Part shown: positions 38,087 to 48,345 of the stretch, piece by piece
Position numbering within the stretch: the stretch's first letter is position 1
Layout: every line of letters begins with the position of its first letter
Source: an uncultured Bacteroides sp.
GTDB lineage: Bacteria; Bacteroidota; Bacteroidia; Bacteroidales; Bacteroidaceae
Reading direction: 5' to 3'
NCBI GenBank assembly: GCA_947646015.1
Contig: CANSEY010000026.1
Location: forward strand, 1 to 57,713
Length of the DNA stretch: 57,713 nucleotides
The notes under the pieces: generated by a model
Databases searched by the model: none
Seen by the model: the letters and a program-made list of their open reading frames with translations, nothing else
What the model was told of the DNA's origin: nothing
Made by a program: the position numbers and the translations under genes

Positions 38087-39721
38087 ATGAAATTTTATTT
38101 GCTTTTTATTTTTATCTCCTTAAATCTGTGTTCCTTTTCTGCACGAGCTACAGATACTATTTTTGTTTATGAAACACAAGTTCCAATTTTGATAGAACGC
38201 CAAGATAACATGTTATTTTTAATGCGTTTGACTACTGCTAGAAGTGATACAAAATTAAATGAAGTGGTTTTACGATTGGGTCAAAATGTGAACTTGTCAA
38301 ACATCCAATCTATCAAGTTGTATTATGGAGGTACGGAAGCACGTCAGAACTATGGTAAGGAGCTTTATCTTCCTGTTACCTACATTTCTCGTGATGTGTC
38401 AGGGAAGACATTGGCTGCGAATCCTTCTTATTCGATTAATAAATCACAGGTAAATAATCCCGGGCGGAAAGTGATACTGAATGCTAATCAGAAACTTTTT
38501 CCCGGAATCAATTATTTTTGGATCAGTCTGCAAATGAAACCGGGCGCCTCTTTGCTGGATAAAGTGTCAGCTAAGATTGTTACTGTTAAGGTTGATAATA
38601 AAGAAGCACTTATATATACGGTTTCACCGGAGAATATAACTCATAGGGTAGGAGTAGGGGTACGCCATGCCGGTGATGATGGTTCGGCTGCTTTCCGTAT
38701 TCCGGGATTGGCAACTACTAATAAAGGAACATTGCTGGGAGTTTATGATGTACGTTATAATAGCAGTGTTGATTTGCAGGAACACATGGACGTCGGTTTG
38801 AGCCGTAGTGTAGACGGTGGTAAAACATGGGAGAAGATGCGTTTACCTTTAGCTTTTGGTGAAACTGGCGGTTTGCCTGCTGCTCAGAACGGCGTTGGCG
38901 ACCCTTCGATCTTAGTGGATACCAAGACCAACACAACATGGGTGGTGGCGGCTTGGACACATGGAATGGGTAATCAGCGTGCTTGGTGGAGTTCTTATCC
39001 GGGAATGGATATGAATCATACGGCCCAGTTGGTATTGTCAAAGAGTACGGACGATGGTAAAACGTGGTCGGAGCCTATTAATATAACAGATCAGGTGAAA
39101 GAGCCATCCTGGTATTTCCTTTTGCAAGGACCGGGACGAGGTATCACCATGCAAGACGGCACATTGGTATTCCCGATTCAGTTTATCGATTCTACCCGTG
39201 TTCCGAATGCGGGAATTATGTATAGCAAAGACCGTGGCGAAACATGGAAAATCCATAACTATGCGCGCACCAATACAACAGAAGCTCAAGTAGCGGAAGT
39301 GGAGCCTGGCGTACTGATGTTAAATATGAGAGATAACCGTGGAGGTAGTCGTGCTGTCGCTACTACCAAGGATCTCGGTAAGACTTGGACAGAACATCCT
39401 TCTTCCCGTAAAGCTTTACAGGAACCGGTGTGTATGGCAAGTTTAATCAGCGTGAAAGCGGCAGACAACACATTAAATAAGGATATTCTTTTATTCTCCA
39501 ATCCGAATACGGTAAAAGGTCGTCATCATATCACGATCAAGGCCAGTCTGGATGGAGGTATCACCTGGCTACCCGAACATCAAGTGATGCTGGATGAAGG
39601 TGACGGTTGGGGATATTCTTGTTTGACAATGATTGATAAAGAGACAGTCGGCATATTATATGAAAGCAGTGTCGCTCATATGACTTTTCAGGCAATCCGA
39701 CTGAGAGATATAATACAATAG
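38087..39721 (+). CDS. nanH: Exo-alpha-sialidase, GH33
   Basis: The 544-residue secreted enzyme has a signal peptide (MKFYLLFIFISLNLCSFSA), an N-terminal carbohydrate-binding-like domain (about residues 20-180) and a six-blade propeller. The Arg motif is FRIPGLATTNKGTLLGVYD, and Asp boxes are SVDGGKTWEK, STDDGKTWSE, SKDRGETWKI, TKDLGKTWTE and SLDGGITWLP. It removes terminal sialic acids from glycans. This is the first gene of the rightward PUL and exposes underlying galactose for the GH35 and GH16 enzymes. I recall B. fragilis NanH as being this length. Confidence 0.95.
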   Translation: MKFYLLFIFISLNLCSFSARATDTIFVYETQVPILIERQDNMLFLMRLTTARSDTKLNEVVLRLGQNVNLSNIQSIKLYYGGTEARQNYGKELYLPVTYISRDVSGKTLAANPSYSINKSQVNNPGRKVILNANQKLFPGINYFWISLQMKPGASLLDKVSAKIVTVKVDNKEALIYTVSPENITHRVGVGVRHAGDDGSAAFRIPGLATTNKGTLLGVYDVRYNSSVDLQEHMDVGLSRSVDGGKTWEKMRLPLAFGETGGLPAAQNGVGDPSILVDTKTNTTWVVAAWTHGMGNQRAWWSSYPGMDMNHTAQLVLSKSTDDGKTWSEPINITDQVKEPSWYFLLQGPGRGITMQDGTLVFPIQFIDSTRVPNAGIMYSKDRGETWKIHNYARTNTTEAQVAEVEPGVLMLNMRDNRGGSRAVATTKDLGKTWTEHPSSRKALQEPVCMASLISVKAADNTLNKDILLFSNPNTVKGRHHITIKASLDGGITWLPEHQVMLDEGDGWGYSCLTMIDKETVGILYESSVAHMTFQAIRLRDIIQ

Positions 39722-39744
39722 GAATTATCATACGACCTGTAATC

Positions 39745-39810
39745 ATGAAAAACAGACTCATATTATTTATATATATTATAATTAACTTATGCACAATTTC
39801 AGTGGTAAAA
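39745..39810 (+). pseudogene. Signal-peptide start of a gene cut off by IS1182
   Basis: An ATG 23 bases after the sialidase stop begins MKNRLILFIYIIINLCTISV and two more residues, a typical export signal, and then runs into the IS1182 left end. The downstream part is absent from the other side of the element, where an epimerase fragment starts instead. The original gene product is unknown. Confidence 0.7.
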
Positions 39811-41569
39811 GGGGCTGTCCAAAAAGTCGGATAGCCCCTTTTGCTATTGTTTATTTCGTTAAAAATCAGTATCTTACCGTTGCAACAAATAAACATTATA
39901 GCAATGGCTAAGATAGTATTTAAAGAGTTAACTTCCAACCAAAATGTACTTTTTCCTGTCAGTTTATCGGAAAAGATCGCTCCCAATCATCCCGTTCGTG
40001 TTGTAAACAGTGTTGTAGACGCATTGGATATTAGTTGTCTGCTTTGGGCATATAAAGGCGGAGGCACCAGCAGCTATCATCCGCGTATGATGCTCAAGGT
40101 CCTGTTTTATGCCTACCTGACCAATATCTATTCCTGCCGCAAAATAGAAAAGGCCTTGCAGGAGAATATTCACTTCATGTGGTTGTCCGGTAATAGTACT
40201 CCCGATTTCCGTACAATCAATGATTTCCGTGGCAAACGTTTAAAAGAACACATAAAATCGTTGTTTTCAGCCATTGTTCTACTACTACAGGAATCCGGCT
40301 ATGTCAGTTTGGATGTACAGTATATCGATGGCACCAAAGTGGAATCGGCATCCAACCGCTACACTTTTGTCTGGCGTGGCAGCGTGGAAAAGAACAAGGC
40401 AAAACTGGAATCGAAAATACAGGCAATCCTTAGTGAGGTTGACAGACATATCGAACAGGACAAACAGGAAAGGACCCCGGATGCCTTACCGGATATGGAT
40501 TCCTGTGGCTTGAGGGAAAAAGTGAGCGCTTTAAACAAACGGCTCTCCGGGATGAACAAGGCTGAGCAGAAGCAAGTCAGAAAGCTACAGGAAGAATATC
40601 TGCCCCGCCTTGCCAAATATGAATCGCAATTAGAGAAATTAGGGGACCGTAATTCTTTCAGTAAGACCGATGAGGATGCCACCTTCATGCGCATGAAGGA
40701 GGATCATATGAAAAACGGGCAATTGAAACCCGCCTATAACATACAGATTGCTACAGAGAATCAGTTTATTACAAACCTAGGGATTTACAGGCGCGCCGGA
40801 GATACGGGAACTCTAATTTCTTTTTTGAAAGATTTTCGAGAGACTTATCATAGGCAATCCTCTATAGTAGTGGCCGATACCGGTTATGGAAGCGAACAAA
40901 ACTACGAGTTTATGGAGAATGCGAGTATAGAGGCTTTTGTCAAGTACAATTATTTCCACAAAGAGCAGAAGCGTGCATGGAAGAAGGATGCTTTTGCCAT
41001 ACAGAACCTTTACTATAATCAGGAACAGGATTACTACGTATGCCCGATGGGACAACATCTGGAACATACAGGTCAAAGGAAAAGCAAGTCCGATTTGGGA
41101 TATGTATCCGTACTGAAGCGTTATCAGGCACAGAACTGTGAGGGTTGCCCGCTGAAATCTCAATGTCATAAATCAAAAACTAACCGGATCATAGAAGTTA
41201 ACTATAACCTTAACAGGCATAAACAAAAAACACGGGAAAAACTCATGAGTGAGGAAGGTATTTATCATCGGGGCAGACGATGTATAGAACCGGAAGCTGT
41301 CTTTGCGCAGATAAAGCATAACTCGGCATGGAACCGGTTTAGATTAAGAGGGTTGGAGAAGGTAAAAACAGAGTTTACCCTGGCTGCTATTGCACATAAT
41401 CTAAGGAAACTGGCTAAAAAAGTCAGTGCTCTTTTCTTTTTTACTTATTTCTGTAGGATAACTTCTCGGAAAAAGATAATTGAGAAAAACAAAGATGGTT
41501 TTAAAATAAAAATGGATAATAGAAGAGCGGCATAACAAAAAAAAGAAGGCATCCTTTTCAGACACCTTC
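39811..41569 (+). mobile_element. IS1182-family insertion sequence
   Basis: The element begins with GGGGCTGTCC and ends with GACACCTTC; the two ends are imperfect inverted repeats sharing TGTC-N2-AAAAG. The left end folds as a hairpin (GGGGCT ... AGCCCC). No target duplication is seen, and the flanks belong to different genes. This indicates a deletion or recombination at the element rather than simple insertion. Confidence 0.8.
39904..41535 (+). CDS. IS1182-family transposase
   Basis: The 543-residue protein starts MAKIVFKELTSNQNVLFPVS. It has an N-terminal DUF772-type domain (YHPRMMLKVLFYAYLTNIYS) and a DDE core with Asp in VQYIDGTKVESASNRYTFVW, Asp in VVADTGYGSEQNYEF and a C-terminal Glu in RRCIEPEAVFAQIKHNSAWN. 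A zinc-type motif CEGCPLKSQCHKS is present. The ATG at 39904 is chosen over an upstream start in the terminal repeat. The gene is intact. Confidence 0.92.
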   Translation: MAKIVFKELTSNQNVLFPVSLSEKIAPNHPVRVVNSVVDALDISCLLWAYKGGGTSSYHPRMMLKVLFYAYLTNIYSCRKIEKALQENIHFMWLSGNSTPDFRTINDFRGKRLKEHIKSLFSAIVLLLQESGYVSLDVQYIDGTKVESASNRYTFVWRGSVEKNKAKLESKIQAILSEVDRHIEQDKQERTPDALPDMDSCGLREKVSALNKRLSGMNKAEQKQVRKLQEEYLPRLAKYESQLEKLGDRNSFSKTDEDATFMRMKEDHMKNGQLKPAYNIQIATENQFITNLGIYRRAGDTGTLISFLKDFRETYHRQSSIVVADTGYGSEQNYEFMENASIEAFVKYNYFHKEQKRAWKKDAFAIQNLYYNQEQDYYVCPMGQHLEHTGQRKSKSDLGYVSVLKRYQAQNCEGCPLKSQCHKSKTNRIIEVNYNLNRHKQKTREKLMSEEGIYHRGRRCIEPEAVFAQIKHNSAWNRFRLRGLEKVKTEFTLAAIAHNLRKLAKKVSALFFFTYFCRITSRKKIIEKNKDGFKIKMDNRRAA

Positions 41570-41572
41570 CGG

Positions 41573-42334
41573 GTGCTTCGTTTCATTACGACCCCAGGAA
41601 TATTGTCTCCGAAATATTGTGATACCCTTTCCTTGCGGGGGCATTCCATTACGATGATTCTGATCAATACAGCTTCCCGTATACGTGAGGCTATTGACAA
41701 TCCCGTATTAACAGCCAGAATCGATGATTCGCTTTCCGATTTGAAGACTTTTTTTATGCATCCTGAGTTTCATGCCCTGCTTGAGACTGTGGGGGAAAAC
41801 GGTGAGTTTATAGATACCATTAACGGACGTATCATCAATCCCGGGCATTGTATTGAAACGGCATGGTTCATACTTGAAGAATCCAGATACCGTGGCTGGG
41901 ACAAGGAGATGCTTGAAACAGCCCTGACCATTCTGGACTGGTCTTGGGAGTGGGGCTGGGATAAGGATTTCGGCGGTATCATCAATTTTCGTGATTGTAG
42001 GAATCTCCCCGTACAGGATTATTCACAGGATATGAAATTCTGGTGGCCGCAGACGGAAGCAATCATTGCCACTTTGTATGCCTATGAAGCTACAGGAGAT
42101 GAAAAATACTTGAAAATGCACAATCAGGTTAGTGATTGGACATATGCACATTTCCCGGACCGGGAATACGGAGAATGGTACGGGTATCTGCATCGCGACG
42201 GCAGTGTGGCCCAGCCCGCCAAGGGGAATATCTTCAAAGGGCCTTTTCATATTCCCAGAATGATGATTAAGGGCCATGTTCTGTGTAACGAGATCTTATC
42301 CGGTCTGTCCGGTACGGAAAATATAAAATTGTAA
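41573..42334 (+). pseudogene. N-acylglucosamine 2-epimerase, N-terminal third missing
   Basis: The open frame (up to 253 residues) aligns with the C-terminal two-thirds of AGE-family epimerases: GHSITMILINTASRIREAID, FIDTINGRIINPGHCIETAW, DMKFWWPQTEAIIATLYAYE and GPFHIPRMMIKGHVLCNEIL. The His and Glu of the catalytic (alpha/alpha)6 barrel in this part are present, but family members are about 390-400 residues and the first 140 or so are lost at the IS1182 end. AGE enzymes convert ManNAc to GlcNAc in sialic acid breakdown. An internal start (ATG 41657) could make a shorter protein, but a partial barrel should be inactive. Confidence 0.85.
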
Positions 42335-42343
42335 TTGGACATA

Positions 42344-43582
42344 ATGAAAAACAACAGAATATATCCCTGGATATTGGTTGGTTTGCTTTGGGGAGTGGCC
42401 CTTCTCAATTATATGGACCGCCAGATGCTTTCCACCATGAAAGAAGCCATGCAAGTGGATATCTCGGCGCTTGAGTCTGCGGAGAACTTTGGTCGTCTGA
42501 TGGCGGTCTTTCTTTGGATTTACGGATTCATGAGTCCTGTTGCGGGCATGATCGCTGATCGTCTTAATCGCAAATGGTTGATTGTAGGCAGTTTGTTTGT
42601 CTGGTCAGCGGTTACTTATGGAATGGGATACGCTGAAACGTTCACACAGCTTTATTGGTTGCGTGCTGTAATGGGGATCAGTGAGGCTTTGTATATACCG
42701 GCCGGCCTTTCCCTAATAGCGGATTGGCACCAGGGAAAGTCACGTTCGCTAGCCGTGGGTATTCATATGACGGGCCTTTATACCGGTCAGGCTATCGGGG
42801 GATTCGGGGCCACCGTGTCTGCCGTCTATTCCTGGCATGCCACTTTTCATGGCTTCGGAATTATTGGGATCATATACGCAGTCGTTCTGATCCTTTTTCT
42901 TCGTGAGAACAAGGGGACAGGCACGGCAGAGCAGGTGTGTCGCGAAGGGGTGAAAGCACCTTCCCCGTCTATCTTCAAAGGAATGTCGCTGTTATTCTGC
43001 AATATCGCCTTTTGGGTGATTCTGTTCTATTTTGCGGTGCCCTCCCTGCCTAGCTGGGCTACTAAAAATTGGCTTCCGACCCTGTTCTCTGACAGTTTGG
43101 ATATGCCTATGTCCGAAGCCGGTCCGTTGTCCACGATCACAATAGCGCTCTCCTCTTTTCTCGGAGTAATTGCCGGAGGGATACTGTCTGACCGTTGGGT
43201 CCTAAAAAATATTCGTGGTCGTGTGTATACAGGGGCTATTGGATTGGGGTTAACGATCCCTGCCTTGCTATTGTTGGGGTTCGCTCATAGTGTTTTCGGT
43301 GTGGTCGGGGCAGGTCTGCTGTTCGGTCTGGGGTTCGGCATCTTTGATGCAAACAATATGCCTATTCTTTGCCAGTTTGTTCCTTCCGGATACCGTGCTA
43401 CAGCCTATGGAATCATGAATATGACAGGCGTCTTCGCCGGAGCGGCCGTGACCCATGTGTTGGGGCGGTGGACTGACCAGGGGAATCTGGGATTTGGGTT
43501 CGCCATACTTGGTGTCGGTGTTTTATGTGCCCTTGTCCTGCAGCTTTATTTCCTAAGGCCCCAAACGGATAACATGGAGTAG
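42344..43582 (+). CDS. nanT: MFS transporter, sialic acid (NanT-like)
   Basis: The 412-residue protein has about 12 hydrophobic helices in two halves and MFS motif A in GMIADRLNRKWLIVGSL (about residues 70-86). MDRQMLSTM near residue 24 resembles ACS-family transporters. In Bacteroides, NanT-like MFS proteins import N-acetylneuraminate released by sialidases; the assignment rests on the neighbours. It starts nine bases after the epimerase fragment, so they share an operon. IS1182 insertion may reduce its expression. Confidence 0.8.
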   Translation: MKNNRIYPWILVGLLWGVALLNYMDRQMLSTMKEAMQVDISALESAENFGRLMAVFLWIYGFMSPVAGMIADRLNRKWLIVGSLFVWSAVTYGMGYAETFTQLYWLRAVMGISEALYIPAGLSLIADWHQGKSRSLAVGIHMTGLYTGQAIGGFGATVSAVYSWHATFHGFGIIGIIYAVVLILFLRENKGTGTAEQVCREGVKAPSPSIFKGMSLLFCNIAFWVILFYFAVPSLPSWATKNWLPTLFSDSLDMPMSEAGPLSTITIALSSFLGVIAGGILSDRWVLKNIRGRVYTGAIGLGLTIPALLLLGFAHSVFGVVGAGLLFGLGFGIFDANNMPILCQFVPSGYRATAYGIMNMTGVFAGAAVTHVLGRWTDQGNLGFGFAILGVGVLCALVLQLYFLRPQTDNME

Positions 43583-43678
43583 TATGAGTTTTGCGGAGTC
43601 TGTCTCTGCTCGGAAATATATCATGATTTTACGAATTGGCCAGGAAAGATCTTTGTCGCTCCGTTTAATAAAGTGTTT

Positions 43679-44818
43679 ATGTGGAATTATCAGAAAAATA
43701 TACTTGTTTGTATGATTGCAGGTTTAGGTTTGTCAACTTGTACCCCGTCAGATGTTAGTATTCCCGGGGCTGCAACAATTGATGTCATGAACGGTTTTCC
43801 CGATGGAGAATCCGGATATGCTTTGGGAGTATCCGGTTGCTATGCCGGAAAGTTAGGAGATTTCTTGTTAATGGCCGGCGGATGCAATTTCCCGGATAAA
43901 CCGGTTTCGGAAGGGGGGATCAAGCATTATTATAAGGGCATTTATATAGCCCGGGTGGATGACTCTTCTTCCTTGCGTTGGGTGAAGGCTGGAGAACTTC
44001 CTATGGAGGCGGCCTATGGAGCTACGGTATCCTTGCCGGATAGGCTTATTTTTATTGGAGGAAGCAACTCTTCCGACCGGTTTTCTTCCGTACTTTCCTT
44101 TTCTTTTGATTGCATGAAGGATTCAGGCTTGATATGTGAGACTTTGCCTCCGCTTCCTCATGCGGTTGATAATATGTCGGCAACCCTATTGGGCGATACA
44201 TTGTATGTCCTGGGTGGGAATAGGAACGGGATTCCTTCCAGTTCCATGTTCTCTCTTTGCTTGGACAATTATTCTGCAGGATGGACAGAGGTTCCTTTTC
44301 CCGGGAGGCCACGTGTGCAGCCTGTGTGTTCCTCTCTGCTTGGCAAATTGTATGTTTTCGGTGGATTTACCTCCGGAGGGGATGCGTCTGTTTCAACAGA
44401 TGGATTATGTTACCATCCTGAATCTGGACAATGGCAGGTGGTTAAGGCACCTCTCACCACAAAAGGTGAACCTCTCACATTGACGGGCGGTGCCTCGGTC
44501 TCCTATGGGGATGTTCTGCTTATATGTGCAGGCGGGGTTAATCGGGATATTTTTGAGGATGCCATCAGTGCCCGTTATCAGATGGTTCGTGAATCAGAGT
44601 ATCTCCTACAGCCTATAGAATGGTATCGTTTTAATGATCAGCTGCTGGCGTATAACGTACGGTCGGGTGAGTGGATACGGATTGGTGTCCCTTCTCCGAT
44701 GCTGGCTCGGGCCGGTTCCTCATTGGTTGTATTTGGAGATATTTTGTTCTATATTGGGGGAGAGCTTAAGCCCGGCGTGAGAACTCCTGGTATCTGCCGT
44801 ATATCTCTTCAAAAATAA
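43679..44818 (+). CDS. nanM: Kelch-repeat lipoprotein, NanM-like sialic acid mutarotase
   Basis: The 379-residue protein has a type II signal peptide (MWNYQKNILVCMIAGLGLST then Cys) and six kelch-like blades, each with a GG pair: LLMAGGCNFPD, LIFIGGSNSSD, LYVLGGNRNGIP, LYVFGGFTSGGD, LLICAGGVNRD and LFYIGGELKPG. NanM of E. coli (YjhT) is a periplasmic propeller that interconverts alpha and beta N-acetylneuraminate. A GTG at 43673 is an alternative start. It follows nanT after 96 bases. Confidence 0.8.
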   Translation: MWNYQKNILVCMIAGLGLSTCTPSDVSIPGAATIDVMNGFPDGESGYALGVSGCYAGKLGDFLLMAGGCNFPDKPVSEGGIKHYYKGIYIARVDDSSSLRWVKAGELPMEAAYGATVSLPDRLIFIGGSNSSDRFSSVLSFSFDCMKDSGLICETLPPLPHAVDNMSATLLGDTLYVLGGNRNGIPSSSMFSLCLDNYSAGWTEVPFPGRPRVQPVCSSLLGKLYVFGGFTSGGDASVSTDGLCYHPESGQWQVVKAPLTTKGEPLTLTGGASVSYGDVLLICAGGVNRDIFEDAISARYQMVRESEYLLQPIEWYRFNDQLLAYNVRSGEWIRIGVPSPMLARAGSSLVVFGDILFYIGGELKPGVRTPGICRISLQK

Positions 44819-44904
44819 CAGCGGAATTGAAGATGTAAGCTTGGGCCCTTTCATTCTGTTTTGTGGTTCTTTTTTTGATGGAATTTTCATGTTCTGGATG
44901 TTGG

Positions 44905-44959
44905 ATGAGTTTTTTTAAATGATTTCTGACTCTTTTTTATTTTATGCAGATTTTCTTTG
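44905..44959 (+). promoter_or_regulatory. Candidate HTCS operator (copy C) and -7 box of susC
   Basis: Box 44905-44930 has ATGA at 44905 and at 44919 with the same T-tract between, ending CTGAC. After 21 bases comes TTTCTTTG (44952-44959). The susC ATG is at 45086, so the leader is about 120 bases long. Spacing matches copies A and B exactly. Confidence 0.65.
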
Positions 44960-45085
44960 CATCCATAAATTAACCTACAAATTTAATTGATATGTGTTTA
45001 TTTGTATCTTCATGAACTGTGACTTTTGGGGATCTGAATCCCCCTTTATTACAAAATTAATTTTTAATGAAAAACATCAAATTGC

Positions 45086-48000
45086 ATGAAAAAGAATTTT
45101 ATTTTATTTATTTTCCTTTTGTGCTCCATTGTAGCTGTAGCACAGAAGAAGAGTATTACGGGCATAATAACGGATACTGCGGGAGAGGCCGTTATTGGTG
45201 CCAGTATTGTGGAAGTCGGGACAACGAATGGTACGGTCTCTGACGTTGATGGCAATTTTACACTTTCTGTTTCTGAGAATGCCAGTATTCAGGTATCATT
45301 CATCGGCTTCTCTTCCCAAACCTTGAGTGTGAAGGGAAAAACAAATTTTAAGATTGTATTGAAAGAGGACAGTGAACTTTTGCAGGAAGTTGTTGTTACG
45401 GGTTATGGCGGTAAGGTATCACGATCCAAACTTACGAATTCCATTTCGACAGTCAATCCCCAGATGTTGGACAAGGGTATATACACCAATCCCTCTCAGG
45501 CCTTGTCAGGCTCTGTTCCCGGTTTGAAGGTCTCTCTCACCTCGGGGAATCCAACCTCGTCTCCTAAAATTATATTACGTGGTGGTACAAATTTCGATGG
45601 TTCCGGGGGGCCCTTGGTGGTAGTGGACGGGCAGCTTCGTGATAATTTTGATGATATCAATCCTCAGGATATTGCATCTATGGATGTGCTGAAGGATGCC
45701 GGGGCTACAGCCATCTACGGCGCCCGTGCAAGTAATGGTGTCATTTTGATTACGACAAAGTCAGGCAAGGCAGGACATCGGGAAATAAACTTTAGGGCCA
45801 ATGTGGGGCTTGGTTACGTTAATAATCCCTATGATTTTCTGGGCGCGGAAGACTATATTATAGCCCTTCGTACCGCCTATAAAAATACCCCGTGGGCACC
45901 TCAGGCGAGTTTGACAGGTTCCACTGCCTTGGGTACGGGAAATCAGATTGGACCGAAAATGGTATGGAACATTATGGGAAAAACAGATGCAAACGCCTAC
46001 CTTTTGGATAAGGGATGGCGTGAAATGCCGGACCCCTTGGATCCTTCCAAAACAATCATATACAAAGAGACAAAGCCGGAGGAGTATAATCTTCGTAACC
46101 CGGTAGTTACGCAGGATTATACAGTCAGTATGTCCGGTGGTAATGATAGGGGTACTTATTATGCTAGTTTGGGCTATAATGATTCCCCAGGAGCTCCTAT
46201 CACTACCGAGTATACACGTTATAATTTCACATTTAATGGTTCATACAAAATTGCGGATTGGTTGAAAACGACTTCCAATGCAACTTTCAGCCGTGCTAAT
46301 TATGTATGGTTAAACAACGATTGGGGGACGGAGGCGGATTATTTTGGTCGCGTGATGAGCTCCCCCCCCACCGTCCGTTTTGAAGACGAAGACGGTAATT
46401 CGACGTTGGGTCCATCTCCGGGCGACGGTAACCAGACCTATGTTGCAAGAAGTTATGACCAGGACAATGAACGGACCAAATTGACCCTTATGCAGTCCGT
46501 GGAAGCAAATTTATTCAAAGGGTTGGTTTTGAGGGCCTCTGCCAGCTGGTATTATTTTCATACTGTAGAAGAAAATATGCGCAAGGATTATGAGACGGTT
46601 CCGGGACAATGGGATCGAACCCGTTCAACCAGTGCGAGCTATTCCCGCCAGTTCTCTCAGACTTATAATGCCGTTTTGGACTATACAACAACATTTGCCA
46701 CTTCACATAATTTGAATGTTATGCTTGGTAGTGAGTTTTATGATCAGTATAATAACGGTTTCTCAGCATCCGGTTTTGGTGCCTCTACCGATGATTTTAA
46801 AAAATTAGGCTTGACCGATGCGGGTGAGGGAAAACGTTCTATAGATTCGAGTCATAGCCGTTACCGTATCCTGTCTTATTTTGGTCGTTTGAACTATGAC
46901 TATGAGGGTAAATATTTATTCTCTGGAGTATTCCGTTATGACGGTTATTCTTCTTTGTTGGGTAAGAACCGGTGGGGTTTTTTTCCGGGAGTTTCCGGTG
47001 GCTGGGTTTTCACGAAAGAGGATTTTGTGAAGGAGTCACTTCCTTTCCTTTATTATGGAAAGCTGAGGGCTAGTTACGGTTTGAACGGTAATGCCAGCGG
47101 AATCGGTCCATATACCCTTCAAGGTTCATATAATTCAAACAAATATCATGGTAATAACGGTTTCCTGATAGGAGCCTTACCCAATCCTTCCCTTCGTTGG
47201 GAAAAGACGGCCAGCTTTGACATAGGCTTGAATGTAGGACTTTTGGATGGACGGTTGAATCTGGATATCGATTATTACAACCGTCTGACCTCTGACAAAT
47301 ATGCGGACCTCACACTTCCCTCAACCACGGGATTCTCTTCTATAAGGAACAATAATGGGAAACTGCGTAATCGTGGAATTGAGCTACAGCTTTCCGGTAA
47401 AATTATGGAAACCAGGGATTTTACTTGGGACGCTTCCCTTAATATAACTTATAACAAAAATAAGATCATAGCCCTGCCCTATAACAAAGAGCCGCGCAAC
47501 AGACAGGAAGGACAGCAGGTGTACACAGGACGGAAGATAGCAAATCCGGAAACAGGTGTATTCGAAGATGAGAAGGTGTGGGTCGGAGGTTTTCAGGAAG
47601 GAATGGAATATGGCGTGCTTGTCGGTTATCAGGCAGAAGGTATTTACCAAAGTATGGATGACATTCCCGGAGATTTGGTTGTAAAGTCTGGTAATGCTCA
47701 AGGTAAATATCAGTATGGTCCTGATGCCTGGAAGAGACTTTCTGCTGCCGAGCAGGCAAAAGGTGTAGAGATTAAGCCGGGAGATATGAAATGGAAGGAT
47801 GTGAATGGAGATGGCATGATTGACCAGTATGATCAGGTGGTAATAGGAAATACCACTCCTCGCTGGTTTGGTGGTTTTAATACCACAATGTCTTGGAAGG
47901 GACTTAGCTTGTATGCCCGTTTTGATTTCGCGCTTGATTATTGGGTTTACGATAATCAAACCCCATGGCTCTTAGGATGTATGCAGGGGACTTACAATAC

Positions 48001-48331
48001 GACAAAGGATGTCTTCAACACCTGGAATGAAAGCAATCCAAATGCAAAATATCCCCGTTATGTATATGGTGATCAGCTAGGAACCGCCAACTACAACCGC
48101 ACCTCTACCTTGTTTGCATCCAAGGGCAACTATTTAGGTGTCAGGGAGTTGTCTCTGTCATATACTCTTCCTCAAGAATTGTCTAAAAAACTGTATATGC
48201 AGAAGTTACAATTCTCAATTACAGGACAAAATTTGGGTTATTTGACATCTGCCAGGACAGTGAGTCCGGAAATCTCCTCGGGATACCCCTTGCCACGGAC
48301 CGTCATTCTTGGCGTTAATGTTACATTTTAA
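45086..48331 (+). CDS. susC: SusC-family TonB-dependent receptor
   Basis: The 1081-residue outer-membrane transporter has a signal peptide (MKKNFILFIFLLCSIVAVAQ), a CarboxypepD_reg-like domain (about residues 22-100), the conserved junction LQEVVVTGYG, a plug domain and a large barrel ending LGVNVTF. RGGTNFDGSGGPLVVVDG and GATAIYGARASNGVILITTK are SusC signatures. It imports oligosaccharides bound by the SusD partner. A run of eight C occurs at 46362-46369, within codons for Ser-Pro-Pro. Confidence 0.95.
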   Translation: MKKNFILFIFLLCSIVAVAQKKSITGIITDTAGEAVIGASIVEVGTTNGTVSDVDGNFTLSVSENASIQVSFIGFSSQTLSVKGKTNFKIVLKEDSELLQEVVVTGYGGKVSRSKLTNSISTVNPQMLDKGIYTNPSQALSGSVPGLKVSLTSGNPTSSPKIILRGGTNFDGSGGPLVVVDGQLRDNFDDINPQDIASMDVLKDAGATAIYGARASNGVILITTKSGKAGHREINFRANVGLGYVNNPYDFLGAEDYIIALRTAYKNTPWAPQASLTGSTALGTGNQIGPKMVWNIMGKTDANAYLLDKGWREMPDPLDPSKTIIYKETKPEEYNLRNPVVTQDYTVSMSGGNDRGTYYASLGYNDSPGAPITTEYTRYNFTFNGSYKIADWLKTTSNATFSRANYVWLNNDWGTEADYFGRVMSSPPTVRFEDEDGNSTLGPSPGDGNQTYVARSYDQDNERTKLTLMQSVEANLFKGLVLRASASWYYFHTVEENMRKDYETVPGQWDRTRSTSASYSRQFSQTYNAVLDYTTTFATSHNLNVMLGSEFYDQYNNGFSASGFGASTDDFKKLGLTDAGEGKRSIDSSHSRYRILSYFGRLNYDYEGKYLFSGVFRYDGYSSLLGKNRWGFFPGVSGGWVFTKEDFVKESLPFLYYGKLRASYGLNGNASGIGPYTLQGSYNSNKYHGNNGFLIGALPNPSLRWEKTASFDIGLNVGLLDGRLNLDIDYYNRLTSDKYADLTLPSTTGFSSIRNNNGKLRNRGIELQLSGKIMETRDFTWDASLNITYNKNKIIALPYNKEPRNRQEGQQVYTGRKIANPETGVFEDEKVWVGGFQEGMEYGVLVGYQAEGIYQSMDDIPGDLVVKSGNAQGKYQYGPDAWKRLSAAEQAKGVEIKPGDMKWKDVNGDGMIDQYDQVVIGNTTPRWFGGFNTTMSWKGLSLYARFDFALDYWVYDNQTPWLLGCMQGTYNTTKDVFNTWNESNPNAKYPRYVYGDQLGTANYNRTSTLFASKGNYLGVRELSLSYTLPQELSKKLYMQKLQFSITGQNLGYLTSARTVSPEISSGYPLPRTVILGVNVTF

Positions 48332-48345
48332 AAAATTGGAATAAG

